The notes below the pieces were generated by a model. That model searched no databases. It was not told where the DNA came from and saw nothing but the letters and a program-made list of their open reading frames with translations. Positions 8,258 through 16,916 of a stretch of 64,000 bases of DNA are shown here, in pieces; position 1 is the first letter of the stretch, and every line of letters starts with the position of its first letter. The translations under genes and the position numbers were made by a program. This DNA comes from Pseudoalteromonas aurantia (GTDB lineage: Bacteria > Pseudomonadota > Gammaproteobacteria > Enterobacterales > Alteromonadaceae), in assembly GCF_005886875.1 (NCBI RefSeq), contig NZ_PNBY01000046.1, forward strand, positions 46,855-110,854. The letters run 5' to 3'.

Positions 8258-10441
8258 ATGGAAATTAAAGTTAATTTTCTCGATAACCTGAGACTTGAAG
8301 CTAAGTTTGATGACTTTACAGTTGTTGCCGATCAACCAATTCGATATAAAGGTGATGGCTCAGCACCTAGCCCATTTGATTACTTTTTAGCGTCTTCTGC
8401 ATTGTGTGCGGCTTACTTTGTTAAAGTATATTGTGTAGCCCGTGATATTCCGACAGACGGTATTCGTTTGTCGCAAAACAACATTGTTGATCCTGAAGAT
8501 CGCTACAACCAAATTTTTCAAATTCAAGTTGAGTTACCTGAAAGTATCTCAGATAAAAACCGTGAAGGTATTCTACGCTCAATTGAGCGCTGTACGGTTA
8601 AAAAAGTAGTACAAACTGGCCCTGAGTTTAAAATCGACACGGTTGAGAACTTAGATGAAGATGCGCAAGCTATGCTTATGACGCAAGCTGATAATGGGTC
8701 TAGCACGTTTATTGCGGGTAAAGACTTACCCCTTGAGCAAACTATTGCAGACATGACTGGTATTTTAGCTGAGCTAGGCATGAAAATTGAGATTTCATCG
8801 TGGCGCAACATCATCCCACATGTGTGGTCTTTACACATTCGCGATGCAGCTTCTCCGATGTGTTTTACCAATGGTAAAGGGTCAACAAAAGAAAGTGCAT
8901 TATGCTCAGCGTTAGGGGAGTTTATCGAACGCTTAAACTGTAACTTTTTCTATAATGACCAATATTTGGGCCAAGATATTGCAAACAGTGAGTTTGTACA
9001 TTACCCCAACGAAAAGTGGTTTAAGCCAGACGAAAGCGATGCGTTACCGGCAGAGATACTTGATGAGTATTGTTTAGACATTTATAACCCTGACGGGGAG
9101 CTGCGAGGCTCTCACTTAATTGACACCAATTCGGGTAATGTAGCGCGTGGTATTTGCTCAATACCGTACGTACGTCAATCAGATGGTGAAACGGTATACT
9201 TTCCATCAAACTTAATTGAGAACTTGTTCTTAAGTAATGGGATGAGTGCGGGTAATAACTTTGAAGAAGCCAAAGTACAGTGTTTATCTGAAATATTTGA
9301 GCGTGCGGTTAAAAGACAGATCATTGAACAAGAAATTGTGTTACCTGATGTACCTCGTTCGGTTATTGAAAAGTTCCCGGGGATTTTAGAGGGCATCGAA
9401 GGGCTTGAAGCACAAGGCTTCCCGGTTGTTGTTAAAGACGCCTCGTTAGGTGGGCAGTTCCCGGTCATGTGTGTAACGCTAATGAACCCAAAAACAGGCG
9501 GTGTATTTGCTTCATTTGGTGCTCACCCTAGCTTTGAAATTGCGCTTGAGCGTAGTTTAACTGAGTTATTACAAGGGCGTAGCTTTGAAGGTCTGAACGA
9601 TGTACCAAAGCCAACCTTTAACAGTATGGCAGTCGCAGAGCCAGAAAACTTTGTTGACCACTTTATTGACTCTACTGGGGTGATCTCATGGCGCTTTTTC
9701 AGTACTAAATATGATTATGCGTTTGTTGAGTGGGATTTCTCTGGTTCAAACGAGCAAGAGTGTGAGCAATTGTTTGGCATTTTGAAAACGCTGGGTAAAG
9801 AAGCGTATGTGGCAGAGTTTTCAGACTTAGGCGTAGCGTGTCGTATTCTAGTGCCTGATTACTCAGAAGTTTACCCGGTTGAAGACTTAATTTGGGATAA
9901 CACCAATAAAGCATTGCAGTACCGTGAAGACATATTGAATTTACATACACTTGATGACGATGCGCTAGCGGATTTGGTTGAACGTTTAGAGGAAAGCCAA
10001 CTCGATAATTATATTGATATTCGCACTTTAATTGGCGTTGAGTTCGATGAGAATACGGTCTGGGGGCAAGTCACCATATTAGAGCTTAAAACACTTATTT
10101 ACTTAGCACTTGGCGAATTAGAAGAGGCCATTGAGCTGGTTGATTCGTTCTTACAATATAACGATAACACCGTGGCACGTGGATTATTTTATCAAGCGGT
10201 TCATGCGGTACTTGAAGTGAGTCTTGATGACGAACTTGAATTAGCGCACTTTGAAGGCAACTTTACCAGAATGTTTGGACAAGACGTCATTGAAAATGCC
10301 ATCGGTTCAGTCTCTGGCGATGTGAAGTTTTATGGCTTGACGCCAACAAATATGGCCCTTGAAGGGCTTGATAAGCACTTACGCTTAATTGATAGTTATA
10401 AAAAGCTACATCAAGCACGGGCACAAAGAGCAGTTAAATAA
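8258..10441 (+). CDS. OsmC-YcaO fusion protein
   Basis: A 727-residue protein. Residues 1-140 are an OsmC-like domain (DNLRLEAKFDDFTVVADQP, SPFDYFLASSALCAAYFVKVYC, RSIERCTVKKV). Residues about 165-560 are a YcaO domain, with the ATP-binding stretch seen in GKGSTKESALCSALGEFIERL and a later conserved EIFERAVKR. The C-terminal region (580-720) is helical and TPR-like. E. coli YcaO, linked to ribosomal protein S12 beta-methylthiolation, has the YcaO and C-terminal parts. There is no precursor peptide, E1-like partner or PxPxP tail here, so RiPP azoline formation is unlikely. It stands alone, ended by a terminator. Confidence 0.88.
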   Translation: MEIKVNFLDNLRLEAKFDDFTVVADQPIRYKGDGSAPSPFDYFLASSALCAAYFVKVYCVARDIPTDGIRLSQNNIVDPEDRYNQIFQIQVELPESISDKNREGILRSIERCTVKKVVQTGPEFKIDTVENLDEDAQAMLMTQADNGSSTFIAGKDLPLEQTIADMTGILAELGMKIEISSWRNIIPHVWSLHIRDAASPMCFTNGKGSTKESALCSALGEFIERLNCNFFYNDQYLGQDIANSEFVHYPNEKWFKPDESDALPAEILDEYCLDIYNPDGELRGSHLIDTNSGNVARGICSIPYVRQSDGETVYFPSNLIENLFLSNGMSAGNNFEEAKVQCLSEIFERAVKRQIIEQEIVLPDVPRSVIEKFPGILEGIEGLEAQGFPVVVKDASLGGQFPVMCVTLMNPKTGGVFASFGAHPSFEIALERSLTELLQGRSFEGLNDVPKPTFNSMAVAEPENFVDHFIDSTGVISWRFFSTKYDYAFVEWDFSGSNEQECEQLFGILKTLGKEAYVAEFSDLGVACRILVPDYSEVYPVEDLIWDNTNKALQYREDILNLHTLDDDALADLVERLEESQLDNYIDIRTLIGVEFDENTVWGQVTILELKTLIYLALGELEEAIELVDSFLQYNDNTVARGLFYQAVHAVLEVSLDDELELAHFEGNFTRMFGQDVIENAIGSVSGDVKFYGLTPTNMALEGLDKHLRLIDSYKKLHQARAQRAVK

Positions 10442-10473
10442 CTTGATAAATTACATAGCTTTATAATATTTAC

Positions 10474-10510
10474 GCCGGCATATTATTGATTTATATGTCG
10501 GCCTTTTATT
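10474..10510. terminator. Terminator between convergent ycaO-like and lysR-type genes
   Basis: GCCGGCATAT (10474-10483) pairs with ATATGTCGGC (10493-10502) with one G-U pair, followed by CTTTTATT on the + strand. It lies about 30 nt after the OsmC-YcaO stop and abuts the stop of the convergent regulator gene, so it may serve both. Confidence 0.75.
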
Positions 10511-11408
10511 AAAGCTCTAATAAGGCTAAGCGCTGTTCCACAAAGCTTAAAAAGGTGTCTAGCTTTTTAGAGCTATCCCGTTTTATGCGGTAAATTGCTC
10601 CGAGCGTTTTTTGACCCCGCTTTAATTCTGGTAATAACTCCACAAAACCACCCGAGTTAATGTCTTTTTGACAAAAATATGAGGGTAGCATACCAACCCC
10701 AACCCCCGCTAATACCGCCTCTCTGATATGAAATCGGTTATTTGCAATTAAATTACCGCTAAAGGTATGCTGAGTGCCATCATCTTGTGACCAAGCGTTT
10801 TCGAGGGTTGAGTGACGGGTAACGAGTACATTGTGATGAGCTAAACATTCTAAGCTTACGGGCGTACCGCAACGTGCTAAATAGTCAGGTGACGCCACAA
10901 ACAGTAATTTAATTTTCAGTAAGCTCATACTATAAAGTGAGCTATTAGGCAAAGTTTTCCACGTGCGAAATGCAATATCTATATTTTCTTCTATTAAGTC
11001 TAAGTTTGATGCGGTAAAAATGAGTTCTAATTCAAAGTCAGGATAGGCTTTGAGGAAGTCATTACAAATTTGACTAAAAAGCATCCGGCCGAGTGTATTT
11101 GGAAAGGTTATACGTAGCTTGCCTTTTGGCGTGCTATCGAGCTCTTCAAGTTCTTCTTCTAATGATCTAAACCCCTCAAGTAGAACTTGTGCACGTTTGT
11201 AGACAATTGCTCCTTCATCGGTAACTGAAAGGGCACGGGTGGTGCGCAGTAATAATGTTTTACCTAAGTGGCTCTCTAGTTGTGATACTGCTTTACTGAC
11301 AGAAGAGTTAGGTAAATTAAGATGAACAGCTGCTTTTGAAAAAGATCCTTTTTCGACCACTTGATAGAATACATTCAGTAGATGGTATTTGTCCCATTCT
11401 CGTCTCAT
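10509..11408 (-). CDS. LysR-family transcriptional regulator
   Basis: A 299-residue protein with the family architecture: an N-terminal winged helix-turn-helix (residues about 8-67; FYQVVEKGSFSKAAVHLNLP and SVSKAVSQLESHLG), a linker helix, and a C-terminal periplasmic-binding-protein-like effector domain (about 90-295, starting GKLRITFPNTLGRML). It is divergent from the GFA-like gene, with 114 nt between them, the classical arrangement for a LysR regulator and its target. The effector is unknown. The subgroup resembles the large CrgA/YhjC-type branch. Confidence 0.92.
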   Translation of the reverse strand: MRREWDKYHLLNVFYQVVEKGSFSKAAVHLNLPNSSVSKAVSQLESHLGKTLLLRTTRALSVTDEGAIVYKRAQVLLEGFRSLEEELEELDSTPKGKLRITFPNTLGRMLFSQICNDFLKAYPDFELELIFTASNLDLIEENIDIAFRTWKTLPNSSLYSMSLLKIKLLFVASPDYLARCGTPVSLECLAHHNVLVTRHSTLENAWSQDDGTQHTFSGNLIANNRFHIREAVLAGVGVGMLPSYFCQKDINSGGFVELLPELKRGQKTLGAIYRIKRDSSKKLDTFLSFVEQRLALLEL

Positions 11409-11522
11409 AACAGCCCTTACTATTTCCTTTAAAGAAAAAGGTGCTTTCTTTATTGCCTCTATATTTTCTTTATAGCATAAATATAATGGTTACTTAACGC
11501 AACAAAATATCAAGGAGTCAGT

Positions 11523-11825
11523 ATGATTGAGCAGCAGTGTTTTTGTGGAGAAGTGACATACCAGGTATTTTCAGAGTATGCACCACTGCAAAGCGAGCAC
11601 GATAATTTGCGTTTTGTTAATGCGGTAGGATTGACGATCGACCCCAATAAAATGATACATCGATATGTGAAAAAGGTTGGAGACGCATTTGAACATGCAT
11701 TTTGCAGTCAGTGTGGATGCCCCATTTACCAAATAGACCACAATGGGCATACCAAGTACTGTATTTGGCAAACAAGCACAGTACCAGGTAGTTTGTATAC
11801 TGGCGCGATGCAATTTGGGTTGTAA
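11523..11825 (+). CDS. Short GFA/CENP-V-like zinc protein
   Basis: A 100-residue protein with the first zinc motif of the glutathione-dependent formaldehyde-activating (GFA) family (CFCGE, Cys6 and Cys8) and the last one (FCSQCGCPIY). The central CHCxxC-type segment normally found about 20-30 residues after the first motif is missing, so the usual pair of zinc sites cannot form fully. AAGGAG lies 9 nt upstream of the ATG. It is either a reduced family member or one shortened by an internal deletion. It is divergent from the LysR-type regulator gene and may be its target. Confidence 0.7.
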   Translation: MIEQQCFCGEVTYQVFSEYAPLQSEHDNLRFVNAVGLTIDPNKMIHRYVKKVGDAFEHAFCSQCGCPIYQIDHNGHTKYCIWQTSTVPGSLYTGAMQFGL

Positions 11826-11842
11826 TACGCTTTAACGTAATG

Positions 11843-12199
11843 CTATTTGCCACTTTCAGTCAGAGGCACGGTATCAAAATGGACTTCCTCTAGGCCATTT
11901 CGATTTGCCAAAAATGCGCGGATGTTTTGATGGTCATTTTCACCTGGGTGCGCCAGCACATCTTGTCGGTAGTAGTCGCCAAAGCAATGTAGTGTTTGTT
12001 GTTTTGTTAAGTTATGCAATTGGGCAAATGAAAAAATCTTACATGATCCTGAATTTGTACCTGCTTCATTGTGCACACCACTGTTTTTGAAAGAAGTAGC
12101 TGTAAATTGGTATAAGCTGTCTATCACTTCCATAGTTTGTGTGAAAGAGACTGACTCAGGATTGTCTGTCAAAGATTGCAATAAGATGTCTAGTTTCAT
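11843..12199 (-). CDS. HopJ-family protein
   Basis: A 118-residue protein matching the family annotated as HopJ type III effector (Pfam PF08888): an N-terminal FTQTMEVIDSLYQFTATSFKNS segment, the conserved NEAGTNSGSCKIFSFAQL core, and CFGDYYRQDVLAHPGENDHQNIRAF. No type III secretion genes are present, and members are widespread in free-living marine bacteria, so the effector name is misleading and the role is probably housekeeping and unknown. It is convergent with the GFA-like gene (17 nt apart). Confidence 0.85.
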   Translation of the reverse strand: MKLDILLQSLTDNPESVSFTQTMEVIDSLYQFTATSFKNSGVHNEAGTNSGSCKIFSFAQLHNLTKQQTLHCFGDYYRQDVLAHPGENDHQNIRAFLANRNGLEEVHFDTVPLTESGK

Positions 12200-12274
12200 A
12201 CTCTTACCCTAAAATTATGGTGGGGCAAGCATACAATAGAAGGGAACAAATGTTGAGTGAAATATCTGGATAAT

Positions 12275-12300
12275 GGCCACAGTAGTATTTTACTGTGGCC
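12275..12300. terminator. 10-bp perfect hairpin between two minus-strand genes
   Basis: GGCCACAGTA (12275-12284) pairs perfectly with TACTGTGGCC (12291-12300), loop GTATTT. It lies 7 nt after the stop of the beta-propeller gene on the minus strand, so it is a plausible transcription stop, though the following minus-strand sequence is not U-rich. Confidence 0.5.
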
Positions 12301-12307
12301 TGGATAT

Positions 12308-13525
12308 CTAGTCTCGAACAATAGATACATCGCCGGTAGTTGAATCATACACAAGTCGCATAGATTCATCGTCACTTAGACTGTATGTACATAAACCATT
12401 TTGCGCACTGACGACTTTAAAGTCACCATCTACAGTTGAATAATACCATTTCGTTGAACCATCTTCTCTTTTGCCTCCCGCACCACTTTGGTTAAGTGTA
12501 TATTTGTGATCTAAAAAATTATTCCACATTCTCGCACAGCGGTTTGCATTAGGATGTTTAGTGATTGTATTGTGGTTACCACCTTGGTCTTTTGACTCTA
12601 CAGGGAAACCTGCAGCGTTAAAATTGAACGAGCCATCTCTAAAGCCTTCAGCATTGGCGATTTCGCCCGTAAATTCTTTTTCAAGGTAAAAATTGTGAGC
12701 GGCAATTACTCCGTCGAGATATAAATTATCGATACTTAAAAGGTTATTACCGCATTCACTCACATAGGTTAAGTCAGCCATATGCCTGGGTCCATCCATC
12801 ACATATGTCGCTTGTGCTGTATTAGCATCAAGAGAATATATCTGTGCATTTTCATTGGGGTTGCGTGCTGAAACGTAGAGAGTGTCGTCATTACCAACTG
12901 CTAAGCCAGACGTCCAATTAAGTCCATGCTCTCCTATTTTGTCTAATGTCATGTCGTTTTCATTGAGCATATACAGTGATTTTGCATTTAATACATACAC
13001 AATGTTGCCATCGCTCGAATATGCAATATCGCCATGTTTAAAATCGGCATAGCTGGCATCATCAGCTAGCATTTTTCCCATCACGGCTTTTACACCAGTC
13101 GCAACATCAAACTGATACATATAAGTTTGACTGGTCGCGAGCAAATAGCTGCCATCAGGGGACATTGCAGAACGCTTAATCGTATACGAGGTCGTATCTG
13201 CTAAAGTGCGCTGTTGGCCTGTTGATAAGTCAAATGCATACAGTTTTGACGCTCTAGTGTTACTGTTTACTTTTTCCATCATGTATATGGTGTTACCAAA
13301 GCTGGCAACATTGCTAACCGCTGTGGTTGTGCCTGATATCAGCGCATATGTTTGATTCGTTGTGTCTAAATGATACAAACTTTCTTGTTCGCTATTGCTG
13401 GTACGATCAATAGCTATTAACCCTGACAAACAGCCGCTACCGTCTGATGCTAAAGTACCGGTGCTGACTGATATGGCACATATTACAGCACACTGTAGTA
13501 AGGTTTTAGTGAATGTTCGTGTCAT
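12308..13525 (-). CDS. Secreted beta-propeller-like protein, unknown function
   Basis: A 405-residue protein with a signal peptide (about 27 residues, ending ...TGTLAS). Residues 30-260 contain repeated blade-like units of the WD40/YVTN type: LYAFDLSTGQQRTLA, SPDGSYLLATSQTYMYQFDVATG, SSDGNIVYVLNAKSLYMLNENDM, GNDDTLYVSARN and IYSLDANTAQA. The remaining 140 residues form a separate domain with paired cysteines (NRCARMW, NGLCTYS) and aromatic residues. No catalytic motif is visible. It is monocistronic, with a 474-nt upstream region holding a strong hairpin. A secreted binding or adhesion role is possible but unproven. Confidence 0.7.
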   Translation of the reverse strand: MTRTFTKTLLQCAVICAISVSTGTLASDGSGCLSGLIAIDRTSNSEQESLYHLDTTNQTYALISGTTTAVSNVASFGNTIYMMEKVNSNTRASKLYAFDLSTGQQRTLADTTSYTIKRSAMSPDGSYLLATSQTYMYQFDVATGVKAVMGKMLADDASYADFKHGDIAYSSDGNIVYVLNAKSLYMLNENDMTLDKIGEHGLNWTSGLAVGNDDTLYVSARNPNENAQIYSLDANTAQATYVMDGPRHMADLTYVSECGNNLLSIDNLYLDGVIAAHNFYLEKEFTGEIANAEGFRDGSFNFNAAGFPVESKDQGGNHNTITKHPNANRCARMWNNFLDHKYTLNQSGAGGKREDGSTKWYYSTVDGDFKVVSAQNGLCTYSLSDDESMRLVYDSTTGDVSIVRD

Positions 13526-13694
13526 AAGAGACTCCTAAAAGTTACTAATCAGTAGCATTAACTTTGTATTCCGTATTGAGAGGCAAGTGGTGTGTCATTA
13601 AATAAAGGCTGGGCTAGAGCTATTAGAGCTTCGGGGGTGTCGCGTTGTTTAAATAACGTCAATTCAGTTATTTATATCTTTTCATAAGGCGTTT

Positions 13695-13727
13695 TTTCGT
13701 AGAGCCTAGTTTGTAGGCTCTACGAAA
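13695..13727. repeat. 14-bp perfect hairpin in an intergenic region
   Basis: Residues 13695-13708 (TTTCGTAGAGCCTA) are perfectly complementary to 13714-13727, loop GTTTG. It lies about 170 nt upstream of the beta-propeller gene and 270 nt downstream of the PaiB-like gene. It is not followed by a T-tract on either strand. It could end the paiB transcript or act in the leader of the propeller gene. The rest of 13526-13999 shows nothing recognisable. Confidence 0.5.
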
Positions 13728-13999
13728 GAGTATTGTTTGTAAATGATTTTACGCAATCTGCAAGTGTCGTTGCACACTATATTTGTATTATGCGACGCAT
13801 AGGTGTTTTTTGTGTTTAAAAGCATCAATGCGTATAACTTAGGATGTCAAATAACTAACGTCTGTTATCGCATCAATGTGGTTTAATGGGTACTCAAGGT
13901 CATTGCTTTATTTAGGTATTGCTCATCGCTGGTGCGATAAATTAGCTTGGTGTTGTTACTATTTCCATACGTGTGATCATGAAGCACTGTTTTATCAAA

Positions 14000-14611
14000 T
14001 TATTTATGAGTCAATGATTTCAGCATGAGTTGCGCTATGCTTGTTTTTCCTTCATCTTGTAAACTAGCAATAGCTTGTTCACGGATCCGCATTGGTTTGT
14101 TTTGACTGAGTTTAAAATTCCCTTTGTACTGCGATGCCGTGATACGTAAAAAACGAATTTGTTTAAACATCGCGTTGATCATTTTGTCATTGAGTTTATT
14201 CATTTGCCAAGGTGTATCAAAACCCTGTTCAAAGTGGTTTGTTAACTGGATCATTGTTGCTACTTGCTCAGAATGTTCTGTGATTAATTCTAATTTTCCC
14301 GTGACTTCGACGTTCGCATAGAGCCAGCTCGGTAATATGTCATTGTTACAATGATTGGGGGATAAATATGCATTTGGGCCATTAAACAGCAATTTTATTG
14401 TGTTATTTTCCTGTCGAACAAGGGGGTTATTTGCTGCGATATGGCCAATAAAAGTGCCGGTATCACGGTCAAATAACATAGGTACTTGGCACACGTGGCC
14501 CAGTGTTTCGGTAGATGAGCAGCTTAGGATCGTTGCCAGTGGATATTGCGTAATCAGTTCGAATAGCTGTGACTCTGGGATATGTGTAAAGGGTTTTGGC
14601 GGATAACTCAT
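14000..14611 (-). CDS. PaiB-family FMN-binding protein
   Basis: A 203-residue protein of the PaiB/split-barrel flavin-binding family: an opening YPPKPFTHIPE, PLATILSCSS, GHIAANNPLVRQ, LLFNGPNAYLSP, the PSWLYANVEVTGKLE strand, and a C-terminal helical region (YKGNFKLSQNKP). The ATG at 14611 is chosen because GGAG lies 9 nt upstream and it overlaps the stop of the GNAT gene (ATGA). In Bacillus subtilis paiA (a GNAT) and paiB form an operon affecting sporulation and protease genes; the GNAT-PaiB pairing here echoes that. Biochemical role of PaiB proteins remains poorly known. Confidence 0.82.
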   Translation of the reverse strand: MSYPPKPFTHIPESQLFELITQYPLATILSCSSTETLGHVCQVPMLFDRDTGTFIGHIAANNPLVRQENNTIKLLFNGPNAYLSPNHCNNDILPSWLYANVEVTGKLELITEHSEQVATMIQLTNHFEQGFDTPWQMNKLNDKMINAMFKQIRFLRITASQYKGNFKLSQNKPMRIREQAIASLQDEGKTSIAQLMLKSLTHK

Positions 14612-15183
14612 AAAAAGTGCTCCAAACGTTGTTTGACACTTGGCCACAGCGTATCAGTGATGCTGTGTATTGCGCTGTTACGAAATGAGCCATTAGGCGC
14701 GCGGCGATTTTTGTAGGCTATGCCTTCAAATTGTGCTCCTATTCTGATAATCGCATTACGTGATTTCTCATTTTTTTCGTTCGTGCAAATAGTAACACGT
14801 ACAAGTTTTAGCTGTTCAAAGGCGTAATTCAAAATTAAGTGTTTAGCATGACTATTAACATAACTTCTTTGCCATGGTACACCAATAAATGTATGACCAA
14901 CTTCTGCACTGAGATTGTGTTTATCAAGTAGAAAAAGGCGCGTTGTACCGACAACACGATGACTTTCATTATCAATAATGGCAAATGTAAGTTGTTGCTC
15001 TTCATCAAATTTTGCAGTGGTTTCTAACCATGTTTGCAAGGTTGCTTCAGATAAACAGTAATTTGTTGGTACCCAACGCCAAATACTTGGGTCTTGTCCT
15101 GCGACAAATAACTCTGCCAGGTGTTTTTGAGCGATGGGCTCTAACGTAACTTTACTGCTAGATAGGGTGATTGGCGTTAACAT
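14608..15183 (-). CDS. GNAT-family N-acetyltransferase (RimJ/RimL-like)
   Basis: A 191-residue GNAT protein. It starts with the PITLSSSKVTLEPIAQKHLAEL strand-helix typical of RimJ/RimL relatives. The acetyl-CoA-binding region is around residues 90-115 (EVGHTFIGVPWQRSYVNSHAKHL), followed by LVRVTICTNEKNEKSRNAIIRIGAQFEG, a hallmark of the family. Substrate could be a protein N-terminus, an amine or an antibiotic. It is the first gene of a two-gene unit with the PaiB-like gene (4-nt overlap) and is divergent from a MocR-type regulator that may control it. Confidence 0.85.
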   Translation of the reverse strand: MLTPITLSSSKVTLEPIAQKHLAELFVAGQDPSIWRWVPTNYCLSEATLQTWLETTAKFDEEQQLTFAIIDNESHRVVGTTRLFLLDKHNLSAEVGHTFIGVPWQRSYVNSHAKHLILNYAFEQLKLVRVTICTNEKNEKSRNAIIRIGAQFEGIAYKNRRAPNGSFRNSAIHSITDTLWPSVKQRLEHFL

Positions 15184-15315
15184 ATTTATTCCTTATCTGG
15201 GGGGATAAGCGTAAATTACGTTTTTTTGGTTTAATTAATACAACCAGATTTAATAAACTAGCTAGACCAGATAGGCGGCTGATTGGGAGCATTAAGTGGT
15301 TTTCTCGGTTGCTTT

Positions 15316-15346
15316 TGGTATAGTAAATTAAACTTAATATGGTATA
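15316..15346. promoter_or_regulatory. Candidate MocR operator: direct repeat TGGTATA x2
   Basis: TGGTATA occurs at 15316-15322 and 15340-15346, in the same orientation and 24 bp apart, just upstream of the MocR-type gene and within the divergent region shared with the GNAT gene. MocR/PdxR regulators often bind direct repeats in such divergent promoters. Assignment is inference from position and repetition. Confidence 0.45.
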
Positions 15347-15358
15347 AATAATAGACCA

Positions 15359-16855
15359 ATGAATCCAATTCCAGTGGCGTTTTGTAGCGATGGGCCCGCA
15401 CGTTATTTACAATTAGCAATGGCGATTAGGCGTGCGATTAAAACCGGTGAGCTAAGCCCAGGTATGAAGTTGAGCTCAGCACGAACTATGGCTCAAGCAT
15501 ATGCGTTAAATCGACATACCGTAATGAATGCATTACAAATATTGGTCGCAGAGGGATGGCTTGAGTCACAAGAAAGGTCCGGTTATAGAGTGACTCATAG
15601 CTTACCTATAGACAGCAGCCTGCGTCCGGATTTGACGCTTTCAAAGCATCGAACTGTTGCCGTGACTGAACGCTATCAAACGCGAAATTTTAACTGGCCA
15701 ATCGTCTATGCAGCGCAGGCTTCTTTATCACTGTCTGACTACCGCTATAATTTTGCAGGCGGCTTACCTGATCTGGCGGAGTTTCCATTTGATGAATTTA
15801 AACGTGCGTTGGGGAGCGCATGCCAACGCTTAGACACCCGTTTACTCCATTATGGAGAGGTGTCGGGTGTGCCAGATCTTAAAGCGCAGATCACCGCCTA
15901 TTTAGCAAAAGCTCGGGGCTTAGTAGCCAATGAACTCTTGATTTGTAATGGTTCTCAAGAGGCCTTATTTCTTATTGCAAAAGCATTTATAGCTCAAGGT
16001 GCGTGTATTGCGGTCGAGACACTGGGTTATCCGCCAGCACGTAAAGCATTTATTGCATGCGGGGCGACTCTGGTTGATATTCGTCAAGATGAATACGGTT
16101 TGTGTGTTGAAGACTTAGCGAAACAATTAAGGGCCCATCCAATTAAGTTGCTGTATTTAACACCGCTACATCAATATCCAACCACTGTGACGCTCTCTAT
16201 GACTCGGCGTATGCAAATATATCAATTGTGTTATGAGCATGGGGTGGCCATCATTGAAGATGACTATGACCATGAATTTCATTATCGTTGCCAGCCTATC
16301 GCCCCTATGGCCAGTGATGACCCTGCGGGCATTGTGATTTATGTCGCGACATTTTCAAAGCTAATGTTTGCGGGCGCTCGCCTTGGTTACATTGTGTGTA
16401 GTGACTCGATTATGTCGCAACTAACCGCACTCAAACAGCTGGTAAATCATAAAAATGACGTACTGACTCAGCTTGGCGTTGCACAGTGGATGAAAGAAGG
16501 TGGTTTTGAACGTCATGCCAAACGCATGACAAAATTATATAAGAACAACTATCAACACCTTGATAGGTTACTGCAAGCATATCAGGCGCAAGGTTATCCT
16601 GTTCGTTATGACAAACCCGATGGCGGTATGGCGATGTGGGTTGATATGGGGGTAAATGTTAACCAATTAAAAGAGAAAGCAAAGTTAAGCGGGGTTTATG
16701 TGCAAACGCAAAGTGAATTCTATTTTGAACACAGTATGCGATCATTGCGCGGTGATGCATCTCAATACACGCATATTCGATTAGGTTTTGCAGGGCAATC
16801 ACCCGACATGCTTGCTAAAGGGTTGCAGATCATTATTGATATACTCTATGAGTGA
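15359..16855 (+). CDS. MocR/PdxR-type regulator (GntR HTH fused to aminotransferase-like domain)
   Basis: A 498-residue protein. Residues about 8-78 form a GntR-type winged helix (LQLAMAIRRAIKTGELSPGMKLSSAR, ALNRHTVMNALQILVAEGWLE). Residues 125-498 form a fold-type I aminotransferase-like domain with the expected PLP lysine at Lys334 (TFSKLMFAGARLGY) and the IIEDDYDHEF motif. Such proteins use PLP as a sensor cofactor. The divergent GNAT-paiB unit and the TGGTATA repeats in between suggest it controls itself and that unit. No pdxS/pdxT neighbours exist, so it is not obviously PdxR proper. Confidence 0.9.
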   Translation: MNPIPVAFCSDGPARYLQLAMAIRRAIKTGELSPGMKLSSARTMAQAYALNRHTVMNALQILVAEGWLESQERSGYRVTHSLPIDSSLRPDLTLSKHRTVAVTERYQTRNFNWPIVYAAQASLSLSDYRYNFAGGLPDLAEFPFDEFKRALGSACQRLDTRLLHYGEVSGVPDLKAQITAYLAKARGLVANELLICNGSQEALFLIAKAFIAQGACIAVETLGYPPARKAFIACGATLVDIRQDEYGLCVEDLAKQLRAHPIKLLYLTPLHQYPTTVTLSMTRRMQIYQLCYEHGVAIIEDDYDHEFHYRCQPIAPMASDDPAGIVIYVATFSKLMFAGARLGYIVCSDSIMSQLTALKQLVNHKNDVLTQLGVAQWMKEGGFERHAKRMTKLYKNNYQHLDRLLQAYQAQGYPVRYDKPDGGMAMWVDMGVNVNQLKEKAKLSGVYVQTQSEFYFEHSMRSLRGDASQYTHIRLGFAGQSPDMLAKGLQIIIDILYE

Positions 16856-16916
16856 GGCCATTTAGCCGGTGCGATCTTAAGTCAATGGTTTTTAGCAAGG
16901 TTGTAGTAAATAGCTG

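Noticed and set aside
8258..10441. RiPP cluster around the YcaO protein
   Set aside because: No precursor peptide, E1-like partner, protease or exporter is adjacent, and the domain resembles the E. coli YcaO type.
11843..12199. Type III secretion effector
   Set aside because: The HopJ family name is historical; no secretion system is encoded here and the family is widespread in free-living marine bacteria.
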